This document shows, in pieces, positions 39,952-48,641 of a stretch of DNA of 64,000 bases. How positions within the stretch are numbered: position 1 is the stretch's first letter; each line of letters begins with the position of its first letter. Under the pieces are notes generated by a model, which saw only the letters and a list, made by a program, of their open reading frames with translations, was not told where the DNA came from and did not search any database. The stretch is taken from assembly GCF_001620365.2 (NCBI RefSeq), contig NZ_LQMT02000030.1:122294-186293 (forward strand), read 5' to 3'. The stretch is from Amycolatopsis keratiniphila subsp. keratiniphila. Lineage in GTDB: Bacteria; Actinomycetota; Actinomycetes; Mycobacteriales; Pseudonocardiaceae. The position numbers and the translations under genes were made by a program.

Positions 39952-41548
39952 CCGGGTCCCCCCTTTTCTCGTCTTCCGTGATCACGTCCTTCGCGACGAC
40001 TCTCCCGTCGGCGAAGCACAGCCTGTAGGCCTCGTAGTTCAAGTTGAACACGTTGCGCTCGGTGCCGTAGTACTCGCATGCCGCCCCCGCGGGCACCGGC
40101 GGCTCCACCGCACGCGGTCGCGCGATCCGTTGCCCCGCCGGCAGCAGGGAGGCGATCTCCGCGCGCGTCTGGCCGATCCGGATGCGGTCGTAGTCGCCGA
40201 CGGCGAGTTCCGAGCGGTACCACTGGACGAGGAACACGGTCCCGCTGATGCCGACCACCAAGCCGAAAAGCCCGATCGGCACGACGATCGCCTGGATCAG
40301 GCTGCGCCGGACGTCCCGGCGGGCCCGTTCCAGTTCCCTCGCCGACGTCGACTGCCCCACCTCGGCGTCCATCGCCGCCTGGCTCTCCGGTGATTCCTCC
40401 GACGGCGCAGCGTCGTGCGGCAAGGTCGCGCTGACCTCGAATCCGCCGTCACGAGGCCCTGCCCGCAGGGTCCCGCCGACCAGGCGGACCCGTTCGCGCA
40501 GGCCGATCAGCCCGCGTTTGCCCGACGTCCGGCCCGGGAGCGGGCCCGCGGGCGGCGCGGCGTTGGTGACCACGACGTCCGTCCGCCCCTCGGATCGCAC
40601 GACCCGGACCGTCACCGCGGCACCCGGCGCGTGTTTCACCACGTTCGTGACCGATTCCTGGACCACGCGATACGCGGCACGGTCGACCATCGGCGGCTCA
40701 CCGTCGACCGGTTCGTCCACAGAGGACTCGATCAGCACGCCCGAAGCCCTCGTCCGGTCGAGCAGTTCGTCGATGCTCTCGTGCACCGGCTCGGTCGGCG
40801 CATCGTCCTCGCGCAGGACGCCGATGATCTCGCGCAGCCGTTCGGTCGCCGTCGCGGCGCTCTGCCGCAGCTCGCCCGCGGCCTGCCGCTGCGGTTCGTC
40901 GAGTCCGCCCGCGACCTCCAGCGCCGCCGCGCGCACCGCGATCAGGCTCAGCTCGTGGCCCAGCGAATCGTGCATGTCGCTGGCGATCCGGGTGCGCTCG
41001 CGCAGCCGCGCGCGGTCGGCGACGAGCCGCTGACGGCTCTCCATCTCCTCGGCGCGCCGCCAGCCGTCGCGCGCCATGTCCTCGCGCTGGCGGACGTACC
41101 TGCCCAGCAGCCAGGGCGTCACCCCCGCGAAGACCAGGACACCGAGCAACGCGCCCCAGGCCGCGAAGCCGTCCTTGCTCCACAGCAGCGCGACAGGGAC
41201 CGCGATCACGGAAACAACGGCGAAAAGGCGCAGCATCGGTTTCGCGACCGGTTGCCGATAGCCGGCGAGGTAACCCACGGCGACGAGGACGAAGCCCTCC
41301 CAGATCGGTACCCGACCGCCGAAGCTCCCCATCACCACGAAGCCGGCCACCATCGCGATGGCGAGCGAGACGAGCGGATACCGGCGCGCCGCCGCGATCG
41401 CCGCGGTGGTCGCGGCGAGCCCGAAGAGCAGTTCCCAATGCTTCGTGCTGGACCCGGCGTCGATGACCACCCAGCCGCAGAGGCCGAGCCACAAAGCGAC
41501 GTCCATGACCAGCCGCCGCCCGCGCCGCACGGGCTCCTCTCCGTCCAT
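39926..41548 (-). CDS. Sensor histidine kinase with extra C-terminal extracytoplasmic domain
   Basis: About 540 residues. Five N-terminal transmembrane helices precede a HisKA_3 domain (IASDMHDSLGHELSLIAVRAAALEV, with the phospho-His in MHD) and a HATPase domain (VQESVTNVVKHAPG, GKRGLIGLRERVRLVGGTL). Unusually, the chain continues for about 140 residues past the ATPase: a linker, one more transmembrane helix (IQAIVVPIGLFGLVVGISGTVFLV) and a domain outside the membrane (YDRIRIGQTRAEIASLLP...CEYYGTER...YRLCFADGRVV). That last domain resembles SmpA/BamE-like folds and has two cysteines. It may sense an envelope signal. ATG 41548 is the preferred start; others at 41665 and 41506 are possible. Confidence 0.85.
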   Translation of the reverse strand: MDGEEPVRRGRRLVMDVALWLGLCGWVVIDAGSSTKHWELLFGLAATTAAIAAARRYPLVSLAIAMVAGFVVMGSFGGRVPIWEGFVLVAVGYLAGYRQPVAKPMLRLFAVVSVIAVPVALLWSKDGFAAWGALLGVLVFAGVTPWLLGRYVRQREDMARDGWRRAEEMESRQRLVADRARLRERTRIASDMHDSLGHELSLIAVRAAALEVAGGLDEPQRQAAGELRQSAATATERLREIIGVLREDDAPTEPVHESIDELLDRTRASGVLIESSVDEPVDGEPPMVDRAAYRVVQESVTNVVKHAPGAAVTVRVVRSEGRTDVVVTNAAPPAGPLPGRTSGKRGLIGLRERVRLVGGTLRAGPRDGGFEVSATLPHDAAPSEESPESQAAMDAEVGQSTSARELERARRDVRRSLIQAIVVPIGLFGLVVGISGTVFLVQWYRSELAVGDYDRIRIGQTRAEIASLLPAGQRIARPRAVEPPVPAGAACEYYGTERNVFNLNYEAYRLCFADGRVVAKDVITEDEKRGDPDDPGGAGR

Positions 41549-41594
41549 CACACGACAGGACGCTACAAGCCGTGACGAGCGGTCCGCCATGGAC

Positions 41595-41618
41595 GAAAGT
41601 AAAGGTCCCCTGCTTCCC
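41595..41618 (-). repeat. Degenerate R1 repeat in a divergent promoter region
   Basis: GTAAAGGTCCCCTGCT matches the R1 core with changes. It lies between the divergent histidine kinase and the small gene at 41646. Confidence 0.65.
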
Positions 41619-41645
41619 GGGCCCGATGAGGCATGATGATCGACC

Positions 41646-41855
41646 ATGGCCGAGCGCACACTCACCGGTCAGCTAGGCGGTCCTGTCCCGGCAGGCATCG
41701 AAGCGCTGGCAGACCACGAGAAACAAGACCTCTCCGACGCGCTGCGCGACGCGCGCCACCGCCAGGCCAAGGCGTTGGCCGAAGCGGGCGAAGAGGGCTT
41801 GAAGTACGTACCCGCGCTTCTGCGCGGCGCCGTTCGCAAGGTGGTGGGCCTGTGA
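41646..41855 (+). CDS. Small protein of unknown function, coupled to next gene
   Basis: A 69-residue, mostly helical, charged protein (LADHEKQDLSDALRDARHRQAKALAEAGEEGLKYVP) with a basic C terminus (RGAVRKVVGL). No signal peptide or membrane segment. Its stop overlaps the GTG of the next gene as GTGA, which supports both being real and expressed together. No family is recognised. The ribosome binding site before ATG 41646 is weak. Confidence 0.65.
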   Translation: MAERTLTGQLGGPVPAGIEALADHEKQDLSDALRDARHRQAKALAEAGEEGLKYVPALLRGAVRKVVGL

Positions 41856-42601
41856 CCACCGAAAACTTCGCTTCGCAGGCGGAGATCCTCAAGCTCGCGC
41901 GTGTCCTGGGCACCTCCCCGGAGCGGCTCTCCTACCTGGAGAACGTCGACGCCGCCGAGCTCCAGGCGTTCCGCGAGCAGGTCACGGACACGCTGTTCGA
42001 CGCCAACCTCGCCGCACTGGAGCGGATGGCGATGGCCAGCAAACTCGTCCCGAGCCCGATCCTCGCGAAGATCGCCGAGAAGGTCTTCGGCCCGCTTCTG
42101 TGCGCGCGGATCGCCGGATTGGTGGACGTCTCCCGTGGCGTCGACGTCGCGAAGCGGCTGAGGACGCCCTTCCTGGCCGACGTCGCCGCCGAACTGGACC
42201 CGCGCCGGGCGAGCGCGATCATCGCGCGGATCCCGCTCGACACCGTCGTCGAGGTGGCCGGTGAGCTGGTGCGCCGCGAGGACTGGATCACCGTCGGCCG
42301 GTTCGTCGGCCACCTGCCCGATCCGACCGTGCGCCGGGCGCTGGCCGTCATCGGCGACGAGGCACTGATCCGGATCGCGTTCGTCCTCGACGACAAAAGC
42401 CGGATCGATCACGTCCTCGGGCTGCTCCCCGAGGCCCGCTTCCGCGGTCTCCTTCAGGTCGCGGCCGCCGACGAGGACCTGTGGGCGCCGGTGCTCGACC
42501 TGCTCACGCACCTGAGCGAGAAGCGGGTCGAGCAGTGGTCGCACCTGCTCGGCGATCTCCCGCCAGAGCTGCGTATCCGCGTCGAAGAGACCCTCCGGTA
42601 G
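41852..42601 (+). CDS. Helical-repeat protein of unknown function (MgtE_N-like)
   Basis: A 249-residue helical protein. The middle holds repeated helix pairs such as DPRRASAIIARIPLDTVVEVAGELV, DWITVGRFVGHLPDPTVRRALAVI and SRIDHVLGLLPEARFRGLLQVA, about 33 residues apart, resembling the superhelical N domain of MgtE or FliG-like armadillo repeats. There is no membrane segment, so it is not the Mg2+ channel. A scaffold or binding role is likely. Starts at GTG 41852, overlapping the small gene before it. Function unknown. Confidence 0.72.
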   Translation: MTTENFASQAEILKLARVLGTSPERLSYLENVDAAELQAFREQVTDTLFDANLAALERMAMASKLVPSPILAKIAEKVFGPLLCARIAGLVDVSRGVDVAKRLRTPFLADVAAELDPRRASAIIARIPLDTVVEVAGELVRREDWITVGRFVGHLPDPTVRRALAVIGDEALIRIAFVLDDKSRIDHVLGLLPEARFRGLLQVAAADEDLWAPVLDLLTHLSEKRVEQWSHLLGDLPPELRIRVEETLR

Positions 42602-42639
42602 CGCGCTTCTCAGTACGCTCCACGCCGAGGTGATTCGAC

Positions 42640-43407
42640 GTGAACAACGTTTCGGTGATCTCCGCGGTGGTCTCGGTGTCCGGCGCGGTGCTGACGGCGG
42701 TGCTCGGCGGGGTGTTCGAGGCGCGCCGTCGCCGCTCAGACCGCGAGCAGTTACGCCGGGACCTGGTCAGCCGGTACCGGGATCCGCTGCTGCAGTCGGC
42801 GGCGTCGCTGGCAGCGCGGCTGCGAAACGCGATCCGCCTGCTGTCCGGCGAAGAAGTCCATCAGGCGGCGCCGGGCAGCGAACGCCAAGACGAATACAAC
42901 CGCTATGACAGCCTTTACCGGCTTGCCGCCTATCTCGGCTGGGTGCAGATCCTGCAGCAGGAGGCCCATTTTCTCGATCTGGGCAGCCGTCGCCGGAACC
43001 GGCGGCTGATGCGCCGTCTCGGCGAAGTCAAAGGGGCGCTTTCCGGTCACATCGAGCCAAGCGACACGCGGGTGTTCCTGCTGCTCGGCGGCGAGCAGCA
43101 GGCGATCGGCGAATTGATGATCGATCCGGACAGCCCGGACCGTCCTCGCTGCCTCGGCTATGTGCAGTTCCGTCGCAGGTACCGGGACGACGCCGAATTC
43201 GCCGGCTGGTTCGAACCGCTACTCGAAGAAACCACCAAAGTCCTGGAGCACCCCGAGGAGGGGGCCGCACGGCTCACCACCGTCTACAACGCCCTGGTCG
43301 ACCTGATCGTCTACCTCGATCCCAAGAAGGTCTGGATCCTCGGGCCGAACCGCAAGTTCGAACACGCTCTCACAACCGCTTCCCCCGACGCCACACCGAC
43401 GAAGTAA
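42640..43407 (+). CDS. Membrane-anchored protein of unknown function
   Basis: A 255-residue protein with one N-terminal hydrophobic helix (SVISAVVSVSGAVLTAVLGGVFEA) then a basic RRRRSDREQLRRDL stop-transfer sequence and a cytoplasmic helical domain of about 220 residues (SRYRDPLLQSAASLAARLRNAI, YDSLYRLAAYLGWVQILQQEA). This arrangement is common in uncharacterised actinobacterial proteins. GTG 42640 follows GAGG at about eight bases. Its last 38 bases overlap the end of the convergent hutI gene. No functional motif recognised. Confidence 0.75.
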   Translation: MNNVSVISAVVSVSGAVLTAVLGGVFEARRRRSDREQLRRDLVSRYRDPLLQSAASLAARLRNAIRLLSGEEVHQAAPGSERQDEYNRYDSLYRLAAYLGWVQILQQEAHFLDLGSRRRNRRLMRRLGEVKGALSGHIEPSDTRVFLLLGGEQQAIGELMIDPDSPDRPRCLGYVQFRRRYRDDAEFAGWFEPLLEETTKVLEHPEEGAARLTTVYNALVDLIVYLDPKKVWILGPNRKFEHALTTASPDATPTK

Positions 43408-44512
43408 GCGGCACCCCCGGCCGGTACGCGAGGTGCGTCGTCGAAGGCGCCTCCAACACGTGAAGATCGGCCCGCGCCCCCGGCCGCACGTAGCCCACAT
43501 CGTCGCGCCGCAGGGCTCGAGCGCCGCCCGCCGTCGCCGACCACACCGCCTCGTCGATCGTCATCCGCATCTGCAGCACCGCGGTCGTCACGCAGAACGC
43601 CATCGACGTCGTGTACGAGCTGCCCGGATTCGCGTTGCTGGCCAGCGCCACAGTCGCCCCCGCGTCGAGAAGCCGCCGCGCCGGCGCCAGCGGCTGCCGC
43701 GTCGAGAGATCGCACGCCGGAAGCAGGGTCGCGACAGTCTCCGAAGCAGCGAGAGCCTCAACGTCCGCTTCGCTCAGGTACGTGCAGTGGTCGACACTCG
43801 CCGCCCCCAGCTCGACAGCGAGCCGCACGCCCGGCCCCTCCCCCAGCTGGTTCCCGTGCACCCGCAGCCCGAGCCCACGCTCCCGCGCCGCCTTCAGCAC
43901 CCGCCCGGATTGAGCCTCGTCGAACGCGCCGGTCTCGCAGAACACGTCGGCCCACCGCACGAGTGGCGCCGCGGCGTCGAGCATGTCCCCGCACACCAGG
44001 TCCACATAGGACTCCGCGTCCGCGCCCGGCGGCACCAGATGTGCGCCGAGGAACGTGACCTCGTCGGCCACCTCGGCGGCGATCCGCGCCGAACGAGCCT
44101 CGTCCTCGACGTTGAGCCCGTACCCGGTCTTCGTCTCCAGGCAGGTCGTGCCCTGCCTCGCCGCCTCGTCGACGTGACGCCGCAGATTCGCCGCCAGCTG
44201 CTCGTCGGAAGCCGACCGCGTCGCGTCGACGGTGACCGCGATCCCCCCGGCGCTGTACGCCTTCCCGGCCATCCGCGCCTCGAACTCGGCCGTCCGGTCC
44301 CCGGCGAAAACGAGGTGCGTGTGGCTGTCCACCCAGCCGGGTAGCACCGCGCGCCCCTCGACGTCGACCCGCTCGTCCGCGTCGGGCGCGGCCGCGGCGG
44401 CACCGACCCACGCGATCGCTTCGCCATCGATGGCGACGGCCGCGTCGCGGAGCTTGCCCAGTTCGGCGTCGTTCGTGGTGAGCTCGCCGATTCCCGTGAT
44501 CAGGACTGCCAC
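43370..44512 (-). CDS. hutI: Imidazolonepropionase
   Basis: A 380-residue amidohydrolase. Metal ligands are in PGWVDSHTHLVFAGDR, further His in LGAHLVPP and LRVHGNQLGEGPG, and Asp in ALASNANPGSS (where the family has D/N). The sequence order and length match HutI, which opens the ring of 4-imidazolone-5-propionate to N-formimino-L-glutamate, the third step of histidine breakdown. It is the last gene of the hut operon; its start overlaps hutF by 13 bases. The 3' end overlaps the convergent gene at 42640. Confidence 0.94.
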   Translation of the reverse strand: MAVLITGIGELTTNDAELGKLRDAAVAIDGEAIAWVGAAAAAPDADERVDVEGRAVLPGWVDSHTHLVFAGDRTAEFEARMAGKAYSAGGIAVTVDATRSASDEQLAANLRRHVDEAARQGTTCLETKTGYGLNVEDEARSARIAAEVADEVTFLGAHLVPPGADAESYVDLVCGDMLDAAAPLVRWADVFCETGAFDEAQSGRVLKAARERGLGLRVHGNQLGEGPGVRLAVELGAASVDHCTYLSEADVEALAASETVATLLPACDLSTRQPLAPARRLLDAGATVALASNANPGSSYTTSMAFCVTTAVLQMRMTIDEAVWSATAGGARALRRDDVGYVRPGARADLHVLEAPSTTHLAYRPGVPLTSSVWRRGKRL

Positions 44513-45795
44513 AATGCCTCGATCTCCTTGGCCAAGACCGTTTCCGGCCGGTCGATCAGCTGATGCGTGCCGTCGCGGACGATCTCACGTCCGGAGACGA
44601 CGACGTCCCGCACGTCCGCGCCGGAAGCGGCGAAGACCACCCCGGACGGCTCGATCCCCGCGGTCCGCACCGATCCGAGCCCGACCGTGACCAGGTCCGC
44701 GCCCGCGCCCGGAGCCAGCGCGCCGACCTCGTCCCAGCCGACCGCGCCGTGATCCGTCGCGGCCGCGAGCAGTTCCTCGGCGGTGAACCGGCCGCGTTTC
44801 TCGCTGGCGAGCCGCTCGTTCAGTTCCAGCGCCCTGGTCTCCTCGAACGCGTCGACGACCGCGTTGCTGTCGCTGCCGATCGACAACCGAACCCCCGCGT
44901 CCAGCAGCGTCCGCGCGGGGCCGATGCCGTCACCGAGATCCCGTTCGGTCGTCGGGCAGAAGCAAGCCCGGCTCCCCGCCGCACCGAGCCATTTGATATC
45001 GCCCGGCGTCAGATGCGTCGCGTGCACCGCGGTGAGCCGCTCGCCGAGCACGCCGCGGTCATGAAGCAACTCCGTTGGCGTCCGGCCATAAGCCGCCACA
45101 CATTGCTCGTTCTCGGCACGTTGTTCCGAAAGGTGGATGTGCAGCGGCCCGATCCCACCGGCCACTTCGGACAGTTGATCCTCGGGAACGGCTCGCACCG
45201 AATGGATCGCCCCGCCCACCCGGAACGTCTCGTCCTCCCGCAATTCGCCGGCTCGTTGCGCCCACCTGGTGGCCGTCCCGTCGGAAAACCGCCGCTGCAC
45301 CTCGTCGGGCTCGACGCCGATCCCGCCCGCGAGGTAGCACGTGTCGAGCAACGTCAGCCGGATCCCGGCGTCCTTGGCCGCCTGCCGCAGCGCCCCGCCC
45401 ATCGCGTTCGGCTCGGCGTACGGCTTTCCGCCCGGCGCGTGGTGCAGGTAGTGGAACTCGCCGACACTCGTGTACCCCGCCAGCACCATCTCCGCGTAGA
45501 CCCCGCGCGCCAGGCGGTAATACGAGTCCGGATCCAGCCGGGACGCGAGCGAGTACATCCGCTCGCGCCACGTCCAGAAGGTCCCGCGGTCGTGGTGCGT
45601 CCGCCCGCGCAGCGCACGGTGGAACGCGTGCGAGTGCCCGTTCGCGAAGCCCGGCAAGGTCAGTCCACTCAGGACAGTGCCCGCACGAGGCGCGTCCGCC
45701 GTCACGGAAACGATCTTGCCGCCGTCGACCTCGATCCGGACGGCATCGGCGATCCCGTCCGGCAGCCAGGCACGTTCACACCAATATGTCGTCAT
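44500..45795 (-). CDS. hutF: Formimidoylglutamate deiminase
   Basis: A 431-residue amidohydrolase-family deiminase. Metal-binding HSHAFHRAL, HIHLSEQRAENE, VHATHL and the Asp in LSIGSDSNAV are present, as is the conserved THHDRGTFWTWRERMY typical of HutF. It converts N-formimino-L-glutamate to N-formyl-L-glutamate and ammonia, so the operon uses the five-step HutF branch rather than direct formimidoylglutamase. The next step needs a deformylase (usually HutG); the M20 enzyme encoded upstream, overlapping by four bases, is the candidate. Start ATG 45795. Confidence 0.94.
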   Translation of the reverse strand: MTTYWCERAWLPDGIADAVRIEVDGGKIVSVTADAPRAGTVLSGLTLPGFANGHSHAFHRALRGRTHHDRGTFWTWRERMYSLASRLDPDSYYRLARGVYAEMVLAGYTSVGEFHYLHHAPGGKPYAEPNAMGGALRQAAKDAGIRLTLLDTCYLAGGIGVEPDEVQRRFSDGTATRWAQRAGELREDETFRVGGAIHSVRAVPEDQLSEVAGGIGPLHIHLSEQRAENEQCVAAYGRTPTELLHDRGVLGERLTAVHATHLTPGDIKWLGAAGSRACFCPTTERDLGDGIGPARTLLDAGVRLSIGSDSNAVVDAFEETRALELNERLASEKRGRFTAEELLAAATDHGAVGWDEVGALAPGAGADLVTVGLGSVRTAGIEPSGVVFAASGADVRDVVVSGREIVRDGTHQLIDRPETVLAKEIEALWQS

Positions 45796-46988
45796 GTCGA
45801 CAGTTTCTCCAGGACGTCCGCGAGCGCGCGAGCACCGTGGTCGACGTCCTCCGCTTCGGAGAACTCCTCCGGGGAATGGCTGATCCCGGTGGGGTTACGC
45901 ACGTAGAGCATTCCGGACGGGACGAACCCGGCGAGGATCGCCGCGTCGTGCCCGGCGCCGGTCGGCAGTTCCGGCGGCCCGCCCAGCCAGGTGCCCAGGT
46001 CTCGGCGCAGCGCGTCGTCGAAGATCACGTCGTCGGAGTACGACTCCCTGGTGACCTCGACGCGGCAACCCTCCTGCCCTGCCGCCTCTTCGGCCAGCTT
46101 CGCGATCTCCGCGACCAGTTCGGGCGTGGCCGTGCCCGGTACTCGCGCGTCCAGCCAAAGGTCCACAGTGGACGCGATGACGTTGGTCCCGCCGGGCACC
46201 GGCACGAGCCTGCCGACGGTCGCCCTCGCGTCGGCGGTCGCCTTCGCCAGTTTCCGTACGGCGAGCACGGTCTCCGCCGCCGGGATCATCGGGTCGCGAC
46301 GATCGCCGATCAGCGTCGCACCGGCGTGATTTCCCTGCCCCTGGAAGGAGAAACGCCATCGGCCGTGCGCGATCACCGTGTTGCCGACGGCGACCGGCGA
46401 GCCGAGGTCGATCAGCCCGCGCCCCTGCTCGACGTGCAGTTCCAGGAACCGCCCAATGAGCCCGAGCCGCTCCGAGTCCCGGCCGACCCGCTCGGGATCG
46501 AGGCCGGATTTCGCCGCCGCTTCGGCGAACGTGACGCCGTCCGGGTCGCGCAGGCCGCGCGCCTTGTCCGCGTCGATCGTCCCGGTCAGCAGGCGCGAGC
46601 CGAGGCATGGCACGCCGAATCGGCCACCTTCCTCCTCCGCGAACACCACCACGGCGAACGGCTTGGCCGGGCGGAATCCCTTCGCCTGCAGGATCTCCAC
46701 CGCGTCGAGCGCGCTCGCGACGCCGAGCGGGCCGTCGAACGCGCCACCGCCGGGCACCGAGTCGAGATGGCTCCCGGTGACGACCGCGTCCGGGCCGGGG
46801 GTGCCCCACCAGGCCCAGATGTTGCCGTTGCGGTCGGTCTCGACGCCCAGCCCCAGCCGCCCGGCGCGCTCGACGAACCACGCGCGCAGCTCGGTTTCGG
46901 CCGCGTCGAAGGCGTGACGGGAGTATCCGCCGCGCTTCGGGTCGCGGCCGACGTCCGAGATCTCCTCCAGCAGCGAGGACGCGGTCAC
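45792..46988 (-). CDS. M20 amidohydrolase (allantoate amidohydrolase-like), candidate N-formylglutamate deformylase
   Basis: A 398-residue binuclear zinc amidohydrolase. Zinc ligands and catalytic residues are visible in GSHLDSVPGGGAFDGPLG, FAEEEGGRFG, ELHVEQGRGL and the late His in GISHSPEEFSEAED, with the M20 dimerisation domain between (GNHAGATLIGDRRDP). By homology it is called allantoate amidohydrolase or N-carbamoyl-L-amino acid hydrolase. Its overlap on both sides with hutU and hutF and the absence of hutG suggest that it hydrolyses N-formylglutamate to glutamate and formate; this is inference. Start GTG 46988 overlaps the hutU stop. Confidence 0.85.
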   Translation of the reverse strand: MTASSLLEEISDVGRDPKRGGYSRHAFDAAETELRAWFVERAGRLGLGVETDRNGNIWAWWGTPGPDAVVTGSHLDSVPGGGAFDGPLGVASALDAVEILQAKGFRPAKPFAVVVFAEEEGGRFGVPCLGSRLLTGTIDADKARGLRDPDGVTFAEAAAKSGLDPERVGRDSERLGLIGRFLELHVEQGRGLIDLGSPVAVGNTVIAHGRWRFSFQGQGNHAGATLIGDRRDPMIPAAETVLAVRKLAKATADARATVGRLVPVPGGTNVIASTVDLWLDARVPGTATPELVAEIAKLAEEAAGQEGCRVEVTRESYSDDVIFDDALRRDLGTWLGGPPELPTGAGHDAAILAGFVPSGMLYVRNPTGISHSPEEFSEAEDVDHGARALADVLEKLST

Positions 46989-48637
46989 TCGGCGTCCCGC
47001 ATCGGCACGCGCACACCGCGCTCGCCGGCGACGTCGGCGGCGCGGTCGTAACCCGCGTCGACGTGCCGGATGACGCCCATGCCCGGGTCGTTGGTGAGCA
47101 CACGCTCGAGTTTCTGCGCCGCCAGCAGGGTTCCGTCGGCCACGCTGACCTGGCCCGCGTGGATGGAACGGCCCATACCGACGCCGCCGCCGTGGTGGAT
47201 CGACACCCAGCTGGCGCCCGACGACGTGTTGACCAGCGCGTTCAGCAGAGGCCAGTCGGCGATCGCGTCGGAGCCGTCCGCCATCCCCTCGGTCTCGCGG
47301 TACGGCGACGCGACGCTGCCCGAGTCGAGGTGGTCACGGCCGATGACGACCGGCGCCTTCAGCTCACCGCTGGCGACCATCTCGTTGAACCGCAGGCCCG
47401 CGAGGTGCCGCTCGCCGTAGCCGAGCCAGCAGATCCGCGACGGAAGGCCCTGAAAGGCGACGCGTTCCCCGGCGAGCCGGATCCAGCGCGCGAGGGATTC
47501 GTTCTCCGGGAACAGTTCCAGCATCGCGCGGTCGGTCGCCGCGATGTCCTCGGGGTCGCCGGAGAGCGCCGCCCAGCGGAACGGGCCGTTGCCCTCGCAG
47601 AACAGGGGGCGGATGTAGGCGGGCACGAATCCCGGGAAGTCGAACGCGCGCTCGCAGCCGCCGAGTTTCGCCTCGCCACGCAGGGAGTTGCCGTAGTCGA
47701 AGACCTCGGCGCCCTTGTCGAGGAAGCCGAGCATCGCCTCGACGTGCTCCGCCATCGACTCGCGGGCGCGTTCGGTGAACTCGTCGGGCTTCTTGTCCGC
47801 GTAGTCCTGCCACTCGTCGACGCCGATTCCCTTGGGCAGGTAGGAAAGCGGGTCGTGCGCGGAGGTCTGGTCGGTGACGATGTCGACCTCGACACCGCGG
47901 CGCAGCAGCTCGGGCAGCACCTCGGCGGCGTTGCCCACCACGCCGACGGACAGCGCGCGCTTCTCCTTCTTCGCGGCCTCCACCCGGCGGATCGCGTCGT
48001 CGAGGTCGTCGGCGACCTCGTCGAGGTAGCGGGTCTCGACGCGGCGGTGGGCGCGCTGTGGGTCGCACTCGATGACGAGCGCGACACCGTCGTTCATCGT
48101 GACCGCGAGCGGCTGCGCGCCGCCCATGCCGCCGAGACCGGCGGTGACGGTGAGCGTGCCCTTGAGGCTGCCGCCGAACCGCTTCTTCGCGACGGCGGCG
48201 AAGGTCTCGTACGTGCCCTGGAGGATTCCCTGGGTGCCGATGTAGATCCAGGACCCCGCGGTCATCTGGCCGTACATGGTCAGGCCCTGCGCCTCCAGGC
48301 GGCGGAACTCCGGCCACGTCGCCCAGTCGCCGACGAGGTTGGAGTTCGCGATGAGCACGCGCGGCGCCCACTCGTGCGTGCGGAACACGCCGACCGGCTT
48401 GCCGGACTGGACGAGCAGCGTCTCGTCCTGCTCCAAAGCGGTCAGTTCGCGGGTGATCGCGTCGAAGCTGGCCCAGTTGCGGGCGGCCTTGCCGGTGCCG
48501 CCGTAGACCACCAGGTCCTCGGGGCGCTCGGCGACCTCGGGGTCGAGGTTGTTGTGGAACATCCGCAGCGCGGCTTCGGTCTGCCAGTTCTTCGCGGTGA
48601 GCGTGGTGCCTCGGGCGGCACGGACCGTGTGGGTCAT
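46985..48637 (-). CDS. hutU: Urocanate hydratase
   Basis: A 550-residue urocanase. It has the NAD+-binding glycine-rich TVTAGLGGMGGAQPLAVTMN, the FDYGNSLR and ICWLGYGERHLAGLRFN regions, and GGGVGMGRSIHAG near the C terminus. It converts urocanate to imidazolone propionate, the second step of histidine degradation. GGAGG lies ten bases before ATG 48637, which was therefore chosen over the codon at 48676. hutH ends four bases upstream, and the M20 gene overlaps the stop. Confidence 0.95.
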   Translation of the reverse strand: MTHTVRAARGTTLTAKNWQTEAALRMFHNNLDPEVAERPEDLVVYGGTGKAARNWASFDAITRELTALEQDETLLVQSGKPVGVFRTHEWAPRVLIANSNLVGDWATWPEFRRLEAQGLTMYGQMTAGSWIYIGTQGILQGTYETFAAVAKKRFGGSLKGTLTVTAGLGGMGGAQPLAVTMNDGVALVIECDPQRAHRRVETRYLDEVADDLDDAIRRVEAAKKEKRALSVGVVGNAAEVLPELLRRGVEVDIVTDQTSAHDPLSYLPKGIGVDEWQDYADKKPDEFTERARESMAEHVEAMLGFLDKGAEVFDYGNSLRGEAKLGGCERAFDFPGFVPAYIRPLFCEGNGPFRWAALSGDPEDIAATDRAMLELFPENESLARWIRLAGERVAFQGLPSRICWLGYGERHLAGLRFNEMVASGELKAPVVIGRDHLDSGSVASPYRETEGMADGSDAIADWPLLNALVNTSSGASWVSIHHGGGVGMGRSIHAGQVSVADGTLLAAQKLERVLTNDPGMGVIRHVDAGYDRAADVAGERGVRVPMRDAE

Positions 48638-48641
48638 GGGC

